A DNA stretch of 64,000 nucleotides from Leguminivora glycinivorella (taxonomy: Eukaryota > Arthropoda > Insecta > Lepidoptera > Tortricidae). Location of the stretch: contig NC_062990.1 of NCBI RefSeq assembly GCF_023078275.1, forward strand, positions 1,815,501 through 1,879,500. Direction: 5' to 3'. Shown one piece after another: positions 44,901-50,430 of this stretch (its first letter is position 1; the number at the start of each line of letters is the position of its first letter). Under the pieces are notes generated by a model. It was not told where the DNA came from. It searched no databases and saw nothing but the letters and a program-made list of their open reading frames with translations. The translations under genes were made by a program, and so were the position numbers.

Positions 44901-46345
44901 TCGTGCTTGTCTATGACTGAATTATAACATTACCATGAAGAACACTATAATAAGTTTAGTAATAATTTAAGATATGTAAAGCCTAAGTAAAAATATGCTT
45001 TGAATTCAACATTCGTTTTTCCTTAGACTTCACCTCTTTCACAACGAATTCTGTAATTTGTTTAAAAACTAACACTTAGGTATTTGTTTAATTCAAATAA
45101 TTGATTTTAACTATAAAACTCCCGTGAGACTCATACATATTTAAAAATATTTTAAGCGGGTTACTCACGTATTAAGTCGATATAGCGTTCGACATGTTTC
45201 GGCTCAATTTCGAGAGCCTTTCTCAAGAGTAGCGACACCCCGCCTTTACATGTCGAGAGCGCGACGCATAAACAACAAAACACCCGAACCGAAACATGAG
45301 CGAAACATGATGATTGAGCCGAAACATGTCGAACGCTATATCGACTTAATACGTGAGTAACCCGCTTAAAATATTTTTAAATACAAATAATTGATTATTT
45401 ATTATTATTCACTTTATGAAAGTAAATGATAACCATTAACCGCAAAATACTAATTTCATTCGTAATTATTCACAACGCTACGAATATGATTTAATTTGTG
45501 TTCATTTATTTCATTGCACGTAAGTTTCTTTTTATATTTCGTAGTTAGAAAATCACCAAGCGCATGCGTCTTTATTTATTTTTTGTAGATAGTAAATTCT
45601 GTATAATGATTTAATGATTTCACATAAAAATATTTCTTAAGCGTAATACATTTTAAATGATCGAAAACAATACTTGACTCTTATACCTAGATATGTAATA
45701 CCTTAGTTTTTTGAGTTACAATAATTTAGTAAACAAGTAAATAAAACACTGTATTGTACTTATATAGCAATATTTTTTTAGAAATGAAAGTTTTTATTAT
45801 ATCTTAATTTTTCACAGGAATCACCCGCATTAGACCAGTCAACAACATCCATAATGGGAAGTGAACCTAACATCTACAACACAAAACTGTCCCACGTAGC
45901 ATCAGAACCGCCAACACTCATGAAATCTCACAATTCCGACTCCGAAATACTTCGACACACAACAGAAAACGAAAAAGTCATATTCACTTTAGGCGACGAC
46001 TGTATAAATGACATTAAATCTGACAGATTAGTTAAACTATCTAGTAATAACGATGATAGTGAAGATGTTAAGAAAATCTGTTCAGAAATTAAAGATTTCT
46101 GTGAAATCAATGAACAAAAAGATTTTGACAAAGACGAAGAAGGTTTAGATATAGTTAAACATCTTGAAGGCAACGTGGATATAGATATAGCGAAATATAT
46201 GGAAGAGAAGAGAGTCAGCGTTGTTGAAACTTGTGATGACTGTGAGGATTGTGACGAATCTTGTGCTAAAGTGACTGATGTTATTGTAATACCTAGTGCG
46301 GAAGCCATATTGGATACTGGACAGGAAACGGAAGTGAAAGAGTGA
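23862..46345 (+). CDS. Uvrag: UV radiation resistance-associated protein (UVRAG)
   Basis: Ten exons join in phase to 908 residues: 23862-23936, 25486-25633, 28814-29850, 31551-31719, 33321-33493, 38528-38745, 39534-39698, 42777-42900, 43475-43564, 45818-46345. Recognised by TQQLRLRSLIQIVGYNIRPP (the UVRAG QQRRLRHLRNI region), a C2-like segment (IRIWCHMLPP, VYFTGLRYLG), a coiled coil starting DKLQKLHILQYSIKKKQEAV, and the Atg14/UVRAG-type end (AILNLPTRYKITLLGS, FLLNKCIAQLLWARGL, LANLQRLM). Known role: subunit of PI3-kinase complex II with Beclin-1/Atg6, Vps34 and Vps15, acting in endosome and autophagosome maturation. The tail (734-908) is acidic and unstructured. Introns are heavily invaded by transposons and hold decayed copies of exons 4, 6 and 7. 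Confidence 0.9.
24614..24905 (+). repeat. ~290-bp repeat in Uvrag intron 1
   Basis: CAGATGTCATATATACCATA through GTACAAAATCTGACACGCTT matches, in reverse complement, 31187-31463 in intron 3. Both carry a short reading MPxYVIFNxNNTKIMN. Non-autonomous repeat of unknown class. Confidence 0.8.
24964..25380 (-). pseudogene. Non-LTR retrotransposon C-terminal fragment
   Basis: Minus-strand reading has FEMWCWRLMLRIPWTAFRTN, ERILRFFGHIMR and KVEGRRSRGGIPLRWAEAVK, typical of the end of insect RTE/BovB-like LINE proteins. No reverse transcriptase core remains. It sits in Uvrag intron 1, antisense to the gene. Confidence 0.75.
25486..25633 (+). CDS. Uvrag: Uvrag exon 2 (C2 region, first half)
   Basis: Acceptor CACATTTCAG, donor GTAACA. 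Encodes IVGYNIRPPEGCHYQCSFYL and SERICSPHPKWKEIDS, matching the strand pattern and the 'NP.W..LD' position of UVRAG C2 domains. Confidence 0.85.
25669..25790 (-). repeat. LINE 3'-end-like repeat
   Basis: Reverse complement of the 9905-10060 repeat (shared GACTCAAAGGACAATAG and GGAACAAATTAGTTC motifs). Confidence 0.6.
25799..26150 (+). repeat. tRNA-derived SINE, copy b, with inserted fragment
   Basis: SINE of the GACCGGTCTGG family (the 5' end here is GCGTCTGGCC). After CTGTGTAAGAATGT it is interrupted by about 75 bp beginning with poly-T and containing GACTGATCAGCGATTGACCC, then resumes TGTCCTATAATATTTATTTA. The interrupter looks like a truncated antisense LINE tail. Confidence 0.8.
26300..26397. 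repeat. Mini foldback carrying a tRNA 3' end
   Basis: Perfect 17-bp inverted repeats TTATAAACTGAATTAGA/TCTAATTCAGTTTATAA enclose 64 bp containing CCGGGTTCGATTCCCGG (T-arm) and CTTCGCCACCA (acceptor strand, discriminator, CCA). Eukaryotic tRNA genes do not encode CCA. Confidence 0.75.
26646..26786. repeat. Short MITE, ACGTCCCAC family
   Basis: Outer ends AAATGTGAGTGTGCATGG and its near-complement AACACTCACATTT, with inner AAAAACGTCCCACTATGTCG and CAAAGTGGGACGTTTT. Closest relative is at 379-495. Confidence 0.75.
26976..27314 (-). mobile_element. AGGGTTCCGTAG-family element (copy D), nested
   Basis: CCGGCCAAGAGCGTGTCGGG to GACTACGGAACCCT, inserted into a repeat shared with 21215-21303 (AACCAAATCTTG.CACTAAAA before, AATGTAGG.CT.ACCGGCCA after). 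The internal part is shorter than in copy C. Confidence 0.78.
27490..27915 (+). pseudogene. LINE 3' end (coding tail and UTR)
   Basis: FSRNFLPRTAKLWNELSPAV with FPDRYDR is the end of a Jockey/CR1-like reverse transcriptase ORF. The UTR phrase GGCGACCTGTCTGCTCGTTT and poly-A follow. Frames are broken. Confidence 0.7.
28250..28385 (+). mobile_element. Truncated Helitron-like fragment
   Basis: Starts TCCATACCTCCTAATATTAT, like the 5' end at 39891, then GGGAAAGTGTGTGTGTCTGT. The 3' hairpin and CTAG end are missing. Confidence 0.55.
28535..28763 (-). repeat. RTE-type 3' tail repeat
   Basis: CACGCCTGTATCCCATAAAG to CCCGTCACCACACGG. In the minus sense it ends GGCGTGATTATA with TATG repeats in other copies. 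Family members: 31950-32191(-), 48339-48500(-), 57010-57248(+), 58360-58432(+). Lies just upstream of Uvrag exon 3. Confidence 0.75.
28814..29850 (+). CDS. Uvrag: Uvrag exon 3 (C2 second half, Ser-rich linker, coiled-coil start)
   Basis: At 1037 bp this is the longest exon (residues 75-420). The start completes the C2-like region; residues about 150-320 are Ser/Lys/Asp-rich and probably disordered; SDKLQKLHILQYSIKKKQEA begins the coiled coil. Acceptor TTCTTTTCAG, donor GTTGGT after LLSFK. A downstream ATG at 28828 could mislead a single-exon reading; the true frame enters from exon 2. Confidence 0.88.
29900..30185 (+). repeat. LINE 3' end with internal insertion
   Basis: GTGGAGGCCCTATGTACCTG and GCCCTAGGACAATCAAC match the continuous sequence at 25397-25443, but here they are separated by about 190 bp starting TAGCACATTATAAATAAAGA. 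The inserted piece is unidentified; a solo LTR is possible. Confidence 0.5.
30337..30608 (+). repeat. Interspersed repeat with (GACA/GACG)n, copy 2
   Basis: Same family as 19097-19352. Microsatellite of GACAGACA grading into GACGGACG at about 30477-30570; ends GTTTTTGCGTCGGGGG. Confidence 0.75.
30852..31113 (+). repeat. tRNA-derived SINE, copy c
   Basis: GACGACCGGTTTGGCTCAGT head, GGTTCGAATCCCGG B box, body ending GATCTGTGTAAGGTGTCCCC and TTTATT tail. Its 3' body (AGCACCCATAGTACAAGCTT) is the variant also seen in 49337-49587 and 51897-52167. Confidence 0.85.
31187..31463 (-). repeat. ~280-bp repeat in Uvrag intron 3 (inverted)
   Basis: Reverse complement of 24614-24905, estimated at 85-90% identity by eye. 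It ends about 90 bp before exon 4. Together the two copies bracket exons 2 and 3. Confidence 0.8.
31551..31719 (+). CDS. Uvrag: Uvrag exon 4 (coiled coil)
   Basis: Encodes a basic/acidic helix: RAEHVRLTKQIEILRFKRIL and LANIRRLKERHAKLCEENQD. Acceptor TTTATTTCAG, donor GTAAGT. A decayed copy of its last 82 bp lies at 32599-32682. Confidence 0.88.
31950..32191 (-). repeat. RTE-type 3' tail repeat
   Basis: Same family as 28535-28763, nearly full length, with CATACATACATA at its tail end. Confidence 0.75.
32380..32520 (+). repeat. LINE 3' tail with (TATTG)n
   Basis: GTTGTGCAATAAAGTGGATT followed by TGTATTGTATTGTATTG, a typical lepidopteran LINE terminus. Confidence 0.5.
32599..32682 (+). pseudogene. 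Decayed copy of Uvrag exon 4
   Basis: Aligns without gaps to the last 82 bp of exon 4 (about 64 of 82 matches by my count): GCTAACATGCAGCGGCTGAA against GCTAACATACGAAGACTAAA. The parental CAG (Gln) is TAG here, so it cannot be used in frame, and the donor is damaged. It lies in intron 4, about 0.9 kb after its parent. Confidence 0.8.
32770..33033 (+). repeat. tRNA-derived SINE, copy d
   Basis: GACGACCGGTCTGGCGCAGT head, GGTTCGAATCCCGGTAAGGG, body ending CTCAGTCAATCTGTGTAAGA, TTTATT tail. Close to full length. Confidence 0.85.
33075..33295 (-). repeat. LINE 3' UTR-like fragment
   Basis: AATAAACGTTTATTCGTGAA and CCAGCGCTGATCTTCCGAT are phrases shared in part with 36660-36930 (CAGCGCTGATCTTCCGA) and look like the antisense 3' UTR of a Jockey-type LINE. 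It ends just before Uvrag exon 5. Confidence 0.5.
33321..33493 (+). CDS. Uvrag: Uvrag exon 5 (coiled-coil end)
   Basis: Acceptor CTCGTTACAG, donor GTTAGC. Encodes an Ala/Arg/Glu/Leu-rich helix ending LLQQLAQIFYIEQ, equivalent to the IFPI region where the coiled coil of Atg14/UVRAG proteins meets the C-terminal domain. Confidence 0.88.
33631..35684. mobile_element. hAT-type element in Uvrag intron 5
   Basis: Ends TAGGGCTTGCA and TGCAAGCCCTA are inverted, flanked by an exact 8-bp duplication ATATTAAT (33623-33630 and 35685-35692). Subterminal regions are crowded with TTCCGGAA-type motifs. No hAT transposase; the interior carries a LINE fragment (34375-35300). Confidence 0.88.
34375..35300 (+). 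pseudogene. RTE-like LINE remnant inside the hAT element
   Basis: Reads SPVLFNLALEHIVRKVLALD, the catalytic GYADDLALLGKSRGEVELA, then after a frameshift FRYLGCTITDTNTREEEIII, IRPILMYGCEAWTLTQKEES and SHRLRWFGHLLRMGEDRAAK, ending at a stop at 35261. The N-terminal two thirds are absent (5' truncation) and the frame is broken near 34600-34680. Confidence 0.8.
35966..36060. repeat. Tandem duplication of ~50 bp
   Basis: AAGTCTGTTATCCGAAAATC followed by GTTTYAAATGGCATCGTCAT occurs twice, offset about 50 bp. Confidence 0.8.
36089..36369 (+). mobile_element. LTR remnant with primer binding site
   Basis: Starts TGTAATATGATATAAC and ends CACCTCACA at 36356, with CTATATAAG (36268) and AATAAA (36306) placed as promoter and poly(A) signal. 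TGGCGACCCTGCC follows immediately, like a tRNA-primed binding site. No gag or pol follows, so this is a fragment of a 5' LTR region. Confidence 0.55.
36660..36930 (-). repeat. LINE 3' UTR-like fragment
   Basis: AAGATATCGTTTATTCAAGT resembles the reverse complement of the Jockey tail at 41925-41950; GGTCAGCGCTGATCTTCCGA lies further in. Antisense to Uvrag, intron 5. Confidence 0.5.
36931..37619. other. Intron 5 sequence, nothing recognised
   Basis: AT-rich without coding sequence or element ends. Confidence 0.45.
37620..37880 (-). pseudogene. Jockey LINE 3' end fragment
   Basis: Close reverse complement of 41640-41860 (for example TTACGTAACAGGCCGGACTT against AAGTCCGGTCTGTTACGTAA): the last codons and 3' UTR of the same Jockey family. 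Confidence 0.75.
37890..38135 (+). pseudogene. Second LINE C-terminal fragment
   Basis: NNKIFKNRLKDILIDKSYYT then MNEFFND resembles the 'FK..LK..L..KAYY...EF.ND' end of Jockey/CR1 ORFs. It follows the preceding fragment head to head and runs into the 84-bp palindrome. Confidence 0.55.
38090..38173. repeat. Perfect 84-bp palindrome
   Basis: Two 42-bp arms are exact reverse complements with no spacer; the centre is TTGGATTATATATAATCCAA and the axis lies between 38131 and 38132. It duplicates the last codons of the LINE fragment in inverted orientation. Confidence 0.93.
38420..38505 (-). pseudogene. Jockey fragment abutting Uvrag exon 6
   Basis: Reverse complement of 41570-41625 (CATTGTCCTAGAAAAGATTT, TTTAATCGCTTTACG). 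It leaves only about 20 bp for the polypyrimidine tract before exon 6. Confidence 0.7.
38528..38745 (+). CDS. Uvrag: Uvrag exon 6 (C-terminal domain)
   Basis: Encodes AAQAVVLTAAILNLPTRYKI and TLLGSATKILDITPDLPDP, the membrane/lipid-binding core shared with Atg14. The central part is GC-rich compared with surrounding DNA. A Jockey LINE fragment ends only about 20 bp upstream of the acceptor TTTGTTTTCCAG. A decayed copy of the 3' half lies at 38809-39335. Confidence 0.88.
38809..39335 (+). pseudogene. Decayed copy of Uvrag exon 6, split by a MITE
   Basis: 38809-38880 matches the exon 6 segment encoding AAILNLPTRYKITLL (GCCGCCATATTGAATTTACC against GCCGCCATCTTGAATTTACC). 39279-39335 matches the remaining 3' part (GATTTGCCGGATCCAAA against GATTTGCCCGATCCAAA). 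The two parts are separated by the inverted-repeat element 38881-39278. No open frame remains. Confidence 0.8.
38881..39278. mobile_element. MITE inside the exon 6 copy
   Basis: TATTTGTATAGGCATAGTTA and AGTGACATCTAGCGACAATC on the left recur inverted on the right. Outer ends TAGAGG/CCTCTA. About 400 bp, non-coding. Confidence 0.78.
39534..39698 (+). CDS. Uvrag: Uvrag exon 7 (C-terminal domain)
   Basis: Encodes IPLFARGGDATLFRYAMFLL, then NKCIAQLLWARGLPV and LANLQRLM, matching the 'FLLNKDI.QL...L.NLK.L' block of the family. Acceptor TTGAATTCCAG, donor GTAAGT. Three decayed copies of its 3' end lie at 41985-42218. Confidence 0.9.
39891..40609 (+). mobile_element. Helitron-like non-autonomous element, 719 bp
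   Basis: 5' end TCCATACTAATATTATAAAT; 3' end has hairpin CGCGGGCGAAGCCGCG then GGTAAAAGCTAG before T. Preceded by three tandem copies of CCATACTAT. This is the complete copy; shorter relatives are at 16114, 28250 and 47543. Confidence 0.78.
40160..40250. repeat. GGATAx minisatellite
   Basis: ATAGGGATAGGGATAGCGAT grades into GATACGGATACGGATACGGA, a hexanucleotide array with two unit variants inside the Helitron-like element. Confidence 0.8.
40815..41232. mobile_element. TA-flanked MITE with tRNA T-arm in its centre
   Basis: Inverted repeats of about 95 bp starting CAGGGTGGCCCATTCAAATC, with TA on both sides (40813-40814, 41233-41234). The outermost CAGGGTG is shared with the element at 7082. 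In the centre, minus strand, is CCGGGTTCGATTCCCCAGCT (T-arm/B box) followed by a T9 run. Confidence 0.8.
41342..41960 (+). pseudogene. Jockey-type LINE 3' end
   Basis: Encodes YELPTRSSLRERFRDINILT, FLGQCVAFYNKLPREALDLP and SGLLRKAYYTVQEYINDKN up to a stop at 41771, then a 3' UTR ending TTGAATAAACGATATTTTAT. The C-terminal about 130 codons are open; the rest is missing (5' truncated). Antisense relatives are at 37620-37880 and 38420-38505. Confidence 0.82.
41985..42218 (+). pseudogene. Three decayed copies of Uvrag exon 7 3' end
   Basis: Copy 1 (41985-42052) has GCGAGGCCTACGCTTGCTTG and ATCTACAGAG. Copy 2 (42088-42160) has CTACGCTCTACAGA and TTAATTCGTAAGTGCTA. Copy 3 (42163-42218) has CACTCGCTAACTCATAAAGA and TTAATTCGTAAGTATTTCAC. 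All match exon 7 around LANLQRLM and its donor AATTCGTAAGTATTCC, and copy 3 extends into intron sequence. None keeps a usable frame. Confidence 0.75.
42546..42640 (+). repeat. tRNA-derived SINE (GTCTTGGTGGCTCAG family)
   Basis: GTCTTGGTGGCTCAGTTGGA with GAGCGCTGGAG (A box, anticodon region) and GAGTCAAGTCTCACCCAAGG, then ATTTTCCACTTTTAAATTT. The B box departs from GGTTCRANYCC, so this is not a working tRNA. A weaker copy is at 54345-54440. Confidence 0.65.
42777..42900 (+). CDS. Uvrag: Uvrag exon 8
   Basis: Inferred from phase: exon 7 ends in phase 2 and exon 9 needs phase 0, and this 124-bp open segment with donor GTAAGA fits both. Joining exon 7 directly to exon 9 gives a stop after about 12 codons. 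The acceptor GTTGTTATAG has a weak pyrimidine tract. Encodes a Ser/Arg-rich stretch ending KYRQFNRFK. Confidence 0.68.
43475..43564 (+). CDS. Uvrag: Uvrag exon 9
   Basis: Acceptor TTGTGTTTGCAG, donor GTATTT. Encodes DSVDGQSPQAVMTLSRHRHS then RSVGSYNDDQ, a polar Ser/Arg-rich piece. Phase 0 on both sides. Confidence 0.75.
43636..44090. repeat. Inverted-repeat element with hammerhead-like motif
   Basis: 25-bp inverted ends (ATGAAATAAAACTATGGAAA and its complement). Near the right end, GAACGCTGTAAAGTGTTC forms a stem directly followed by GAAACGTCGGGA, the 3' half of a hammerhead core, preceded by TTGACCA in place of CTGANGA. Reminiscent of Penelope-like element ends. Confidence 0.6.
44103..44498. 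repeat. Long foldback, ~135-bp arms
   Basis: Left arm 44103-44237 and right arm 44361-44498 are near-perfect reverse complements (CGTAAACTAGAACTTTCC to CCACCGCAAAAATAAAA). The loop, minus strand, reads CTGAGGATGCCTCGTAGAGA then GGCGAAACACGTGTCG, a hammerhead-like arrangement. Confidence 0.85.
44590..44870. other. Intron 9 segment, short open frame only
   Basis: A 64-codon frame (44641-44835) lacks splice sites, family motifs and codon signal. I see no gene. Confidence 0.4.
45139..45382. repeat. Foldback with perfect 70-bp arms
   Basis: Arms 45139-45208 and 45313-45382 are exact reverse complements (for example AGCGGGTTACTCACGTATTA). GAAACATGTCG, the hammerhead-like 3' core, occurs at the inner end of each arm; the minus-strand reading has CTTGAGAAAGGCTC..GAGCCGAAAC. 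Confidence 0.88.
45818..46345 (+). CDS. Uvrag: Uvrag exon 10 (acidic tail)
   Basis: Acceptor TTTTTCACAG; 176 codons including TGA. Strongly acidic with a Cys cluster (ETCDDCEDCDESCAK). Probably disordered and fast-evolving. The opposite-strand open frame here is a shadow. Confidence 0.85.
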   Translation, partial: ESPALDQSTTSIMGSEPNIYNTKLSHVASEPPTLMKSHNSDSEILRHTTENEKVIFTLGDDCINDIKSDRLVKLSSNNDDSEDVKKICSEIKDFCEINEQKDFDKDEEGLDIVKHLEGNVDIDIAKYMEEKRVSVVETCDDCEDCDESCAKVTDVIVIPSAEAILDTGQETEVKE

Positions 46346-46712
46346 TTTCTACTACGGATATTAACATTATTGTGAAGATTGTTTATATATAATTGGATAT
46401 TTAATTGTAAGGTGTTTTCTCATTGTGGTTCAAGCGAAGCCATGAATGCCAATTTAAAATATATTTTAATTTTGTTTTATTGAAACTGGATTTTTTTGGT
46501 TAGGGCGCCTTGCCACTAGAAATGTGACAAAATGACAATATTAAGTTAGAACAAAGACTATAGACGGATAAAGTCTAAGAAAAAAACGTACCTCAAAGCC
46601 ATAGAGAAAAAGAATCGGTGACCTAGATGGCGTTACACCTTTGGGGAACGCTCGGCTAGATGGCGCTAATATTAACATTTCCTTTGACATTTTAACACAT
46701 ATCAAGCTAACA

Positions 46713-46960
46713 ATATGGGCCAAATTGTCAAAACAGAGGTCCTTAAGTTTAAAGCCAGCGTCGAGAGATGGCAGTCTATGCACTGAGATTACACATTTTA
46801 CTTCGACAGTAACTCTCTATAATACATACTCTATCCTCTTTGGTTAGAATATGGGCCAAATTGTCAAAACAGAGGTCCTTAAGTTTAAAGCCAGTGTCGA
46901 GAGATGGCGTTCTATGCACTATGACTACATCATTATTTTACTTTGACAGTCTTCTTTACA
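46713..46960 (+). repeat. 135-bp tandem repeat, two copies
   Basis: AATATGGGCCAAATTGTCAA and AGGTCCTTAAGTTTAAAGCC begin at 46713 and again at 46848. A third relative is at 20892 in pro-resilin intron 5. Confidence 0.85.
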
Positions 46961-47420
46961 GCATAGCACGGGTGAAAAAAGTTCAACTAAGATTATTGTG
47001 TATTTACACATCTCTAGTGGAAAGGCATCCTTAAGCTGAAATGTCCACATTAGTAACTTGGAGACAATACTATATTTTGATGTTATCAAACTGATTTATG
47101 ATATCATCTATGACTATATGAACTGTAAAATACATAAAAAGTCGTATATGCCGTTAAAATTATATTGCAATAGAGATATAATGTACAGAAAATCTTATTC
47201 ATACCGATAAGTTAAAGCTTGTACTTGATTTTGTAATAGAAATTAAAACCATTTTATTATAGTCATCTATTTCAACACTTATTTAGGTTATTTTACAGCA
47301 ATTCTTTTTGTCACAAGCAATTCATTCATATTCGATTCAATGATATTTCTTCAGAATTAATGTTTAATTAAATTATTAACTTGTAGTCTGTATCTTGAGG
47401 TATGTAAATGAAAATGAATG

Positions 47421-47542
47421 CTGAGCCGCGGTCCTGGGTTCGAATCCCGCTAAGGGCATTTATTTGTGTGATGAGCACAGATCTTTGTTCCTGAGTCATG
47501 GATGTTTTCTATGTATATAAGTACGTATTTATCTATTTAATG
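47421..47542 (+). repeat. tRNA-derived SINE, copy e (truncated)
   Basis: Starts mid-head (GCCGCGGTCCTGGGTTCGAA) and stops where the Helitron-like sequence begins. Confidence 0.75.
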
Positions 47543-47763
47543 GGGAACTGTGTGTCTGTTTGTTTGTCCGTCTTTCACGGCAAACCGAAGCCACGAATTG
47601 AAGTGATTTTTAAGTGGAGATAGTTGAATGGATGGAGAGTGACATAGGCTTCTTTATGTCCCTTTCTAACCCTTCTGCTTCCCTAAAATGGAGGGTGGAT
47701 GTTTGTATGGAGCAATACGAAACTTTCGAATTTAACGCGAGCGAAGCCGCAGGCAAAAGCTAG
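47543..47763 (+). mobile_element. Helitron-like 3' part
   Basis: GTGTGTCTGTTTGTTTGTCC to GCGAGCGAAGCCGCAGGC with AAAAGCTAG. Matches the minus-strand element at 16114-16297 in its body. The 5' end is missing at the join with the SINE. Confidence 0.65.
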
Positions 47764-48338
47764 TTTGTTTATTTTTTTATTTTATTTCAAAAAACAAATT
47801 ACACAGTATTACAGTGAGAAACTAAGGCACTGTGCAATGCATAAAACATCATTCCTATATTGTTAATACTTAGTGTAATAAAGTTAAAATAATAAACTTA
47901 ATAACTAACTGAAGACACCCGATCATCCATCACCTCGCATAACCTCTGACATTCATCACATAAAACCTTCCATCTACTGGCAAAAACGGCACAGTCAGGT
48001 GCTGACTTGAGAAGCGCATTAAGATATTTTAGAACGCGAACTAAGGGTGAGTCCTGTACGCCACAGTGCGTGCTTTGGGAACTGCTAGCAAGTCACCAAT
48101 ACGCGGCCTAAAATTGAATAGCATTTTTGGACTGAGGGGGTACCAGACGTACCAGTTGCGAGACCAGCTGCGGACAGACTGAGTTTATATTTTTAAATAT
48201 CTACAAGTACGGACTACAGAGTTTCCACGTAGTTCCGAATAATTTTAATTGAATATTTTCATATTTTATGGTCAATTATTCTTAAACATTAACTATTCCT
48301 AATGTTGATTAAAATACGGTAAATCTCATTTATTTGGA

Positions 48339-48500
48339 TACATACAATCACGCCTGTATCCCATAAAGGGGTAGGCAGAGCACATGAACTACAGAAGTTT
48401 CAGTGCCACTCTTGGCAAAAAGGGGTTGAAAGAAATCCAAATTGTGACATTGCAGTGACAGGTTGCCAGCCTCTCGCCTACGCCACAATTTGACCCATAT
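48339..48500 (-). repeat. RTE-type 3' tail repeat (partial)
   Basis: CACGCCTGTATCCCATAAAG to GCCACAATTTGACCCATAT. Same family as 28535, cut short. Confidence 0.7.
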
Positions 48501-49247
48501 TATTTATTTGGATACCCATCGGATATTCATAAACGCTGTAAAAGCCTGAATTACTAATAATCTTTTGTCTTTATCTGTTACATTGACTTATGCATTTGTG
48601 AGAAAGAGGTAAAACTATTGAATTAATTCAGAACCGTAAGTTTTTATAAGTTTTTTTTTTAGTTTCAACTGTGATTTACAGTGATATTGGGATGGTCACT
48701 ATAATTTGTTCCTTAATTGTACTCATAATAAATTAGTAATGTTTATAACTACTACTATAGTTAAACTTTAAAATAAAACGCAGACTCTAAACATTTCTAT
48801 AAAAAGGCACCACAGATTTCATTTATTCATATTTATAGGAGTGACGACTACATAAAAAAATGGCATTCTGTTTAGTCCGTCAGTTAGATCGTCCAAAAAT
48901 ACTGAACACATATTTTTCGCTTTTTCTAATTAATGAAAAAATACAAAGATATAGAGCATCAAAGTTTCGAAGTGGGAACTTGTGAAGTCACTTCTAAGTA
49001 AAAATTGTACCTAGGCGTGACGTCACGCGAAACTTCAACGCACTGTACCGTCGTCATTTTTCGTTTACGAGAAAAAAGAAAAAAAAACGTGTTTAAAATT
49101 CTTTGATAATCTAACTGACGGACTAATTACTTTTTTTTAGTCGTCTCGCCTATTATACTAGCTCGTGTTTCATTGTATATTTGTAAATTATATTATGTAT
49201 AAACTCCTCTCGTGCGTTATATTGTAATTTGCCATTTTGTTACATAC

Positions 49248-49253
49248 AATAAA
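49248..49253 (+). terminator. Candidate distal poly(A) signal
   Basis: AATAAA in CATACAATAAAGTATTTATT, 2.9 kb after the Uvrag stop. It could end Uvrag or belong to a transposon. Confidence 0.3.
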
Positions 49254-49336
49254 GTATTTATTTATACCCTGTTTGAGTTATTTTATTTATACCTTTGAGT
49301 TGAAGGCTTCAAATATATTAGCCTACATTTTATGCA

Positions 49337-49587
49337 AATAAATAAATAAATATTGGGGACACCTTACACAGATCAACTTAGCCCCAAACTAAGCAAAGCT
49401 TGTATTATGGGTGCTAAGCGACGATATACATACTTAAATAGATAAATACATACTTATATACATAGAAAACATCCATGACTCAGGAACAAATATCTATGCT
49501 CATCACACAAACAAATTTACCGGGATTCGAACCCAGGACCGCGGCTTAGCAGGCAGGGTCACTACCGACTGAGCCAGACCGGTCGTC
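49337..49587 (-). repeat. tRNA-derived SINE, copy f
   Basis: Full-length minus-strand copy: AAATAAATAAATATTGGGGA at its tail end, GGGATTCGAACCCAGGACCG (B box) and GAGCCAGACCGGTCGTC at its head. Confidence 0.85.
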
Positions 49588-49693
49588 AAATTGTTGAATA
49601 AAGTTTATTTCTGTAGCCTATCATCCAGTTTAGGGAGTTTAAATGAAATTAAGTACAAAATATGTACCTATATGTGAGTGAGTTTAGTAAAAC

Positions 49694-50255
49694 GTCCCAC
49701 TTTGTCGGTTCTAGTTACGGAGCTACGGCAGTTTAGTGAAATATGGCAAAACCTACCCAAAATCGGTTTTTAATGAAAACTGATTGATAAGACTAATAAA
49801 GTTATTATTTTGATGCCGGTGCATAAATGTCAAAAAGTACCTTTTCAGGGCCTCAAAGTTTAGTGCCGACCGTCCCACTTTGTCGGTTGCATATAAAACC
49901 GTGGATATCATACTTGTGACTGTTTTAGGGAAAACTTTTTACTTTTTCAATGAGTAGTTGTAATATAACAAAACTTAAGCTATCTTTTGGTGAAAAATGA
50001 TGTCTGTATGTCCAATAGTTATTTTTTTAATGTATTCAAATATTGCAAAAGTGAAAAAGCGACAACTGTTATACTTTGGGATGGCAAAAAACATACGTTT
50101 TGTTAATTGTCGGTTTTTCGCTTTTGCAAACATGAAGATTAAAAAAAAATAACTATATAGTACCTAGAGACATGATTTTTTCACCAAAAGATAGCTTATG
50201 GTCCGTAGTATTAGGAACTAGTCGTGACTCGATCATATCGACAAAGTGGGACGTT
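49694..50255. mobile_element. Larger ACGTCCCACTTTGTCG element
   Basis: Ends AAACGTCCCACTTTGTCGG and CGACAAAGTGGGACGTTTT. A third internal CGTCCCACTTTGTCGGTTGC at 49879 suggests an earlier internal rearrangement. No coding sequence. Confidence 0.75.
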
Positions 50256-50284
50256 TTCCCGTGCACACGCACATTTATCGTGAA

Positions 50285-50430
50285 AAATCAAATTCGAGTG
50301 TACGGAGTCCAGCCTCTGCGAGCACTCATGCTTGATGATGATGATGAGGGGTTTCCAAATGACTCGAAACATGTCGCCAATCGCGATATATTAACGTGAG
50401 TACATCCTTGAATATTTAAATACACCGTGT
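50285..50430 (+). repeat. Element with hammerhead-like core
   Basis: GTACGGAGTCCAGCCTCTGC, then a (GATGAT)n stretch, then GACTCGAAACATGTCGCC and AACGTGAGTACATCC. Shares GAAACATGTCG with the foldback at 45139 and ends with the 3012-3112 relic. Confidence 0.55.

Larger units (their letters stand above)
46346..49300 (+). other. Uvrag 3' region
   Basis: No canonical AATAAA lies close to the stop. Candidates are ATTAAA at 47242 and AATAAA at 49248. Embedded repeats: tandem 46713-46960, SINE 47421, Helitron 47543, RTE tail 48339. Which 3' end is used cannot be told from sequence. Confidence 0.45.

Noticed and set aside
45928..46308. 126-codon minus-strand frame
   Set aside because: Antisense shadow of Uvrag exon 10; Ser/Leu-rich composition is simply the complement of the acidic tail.
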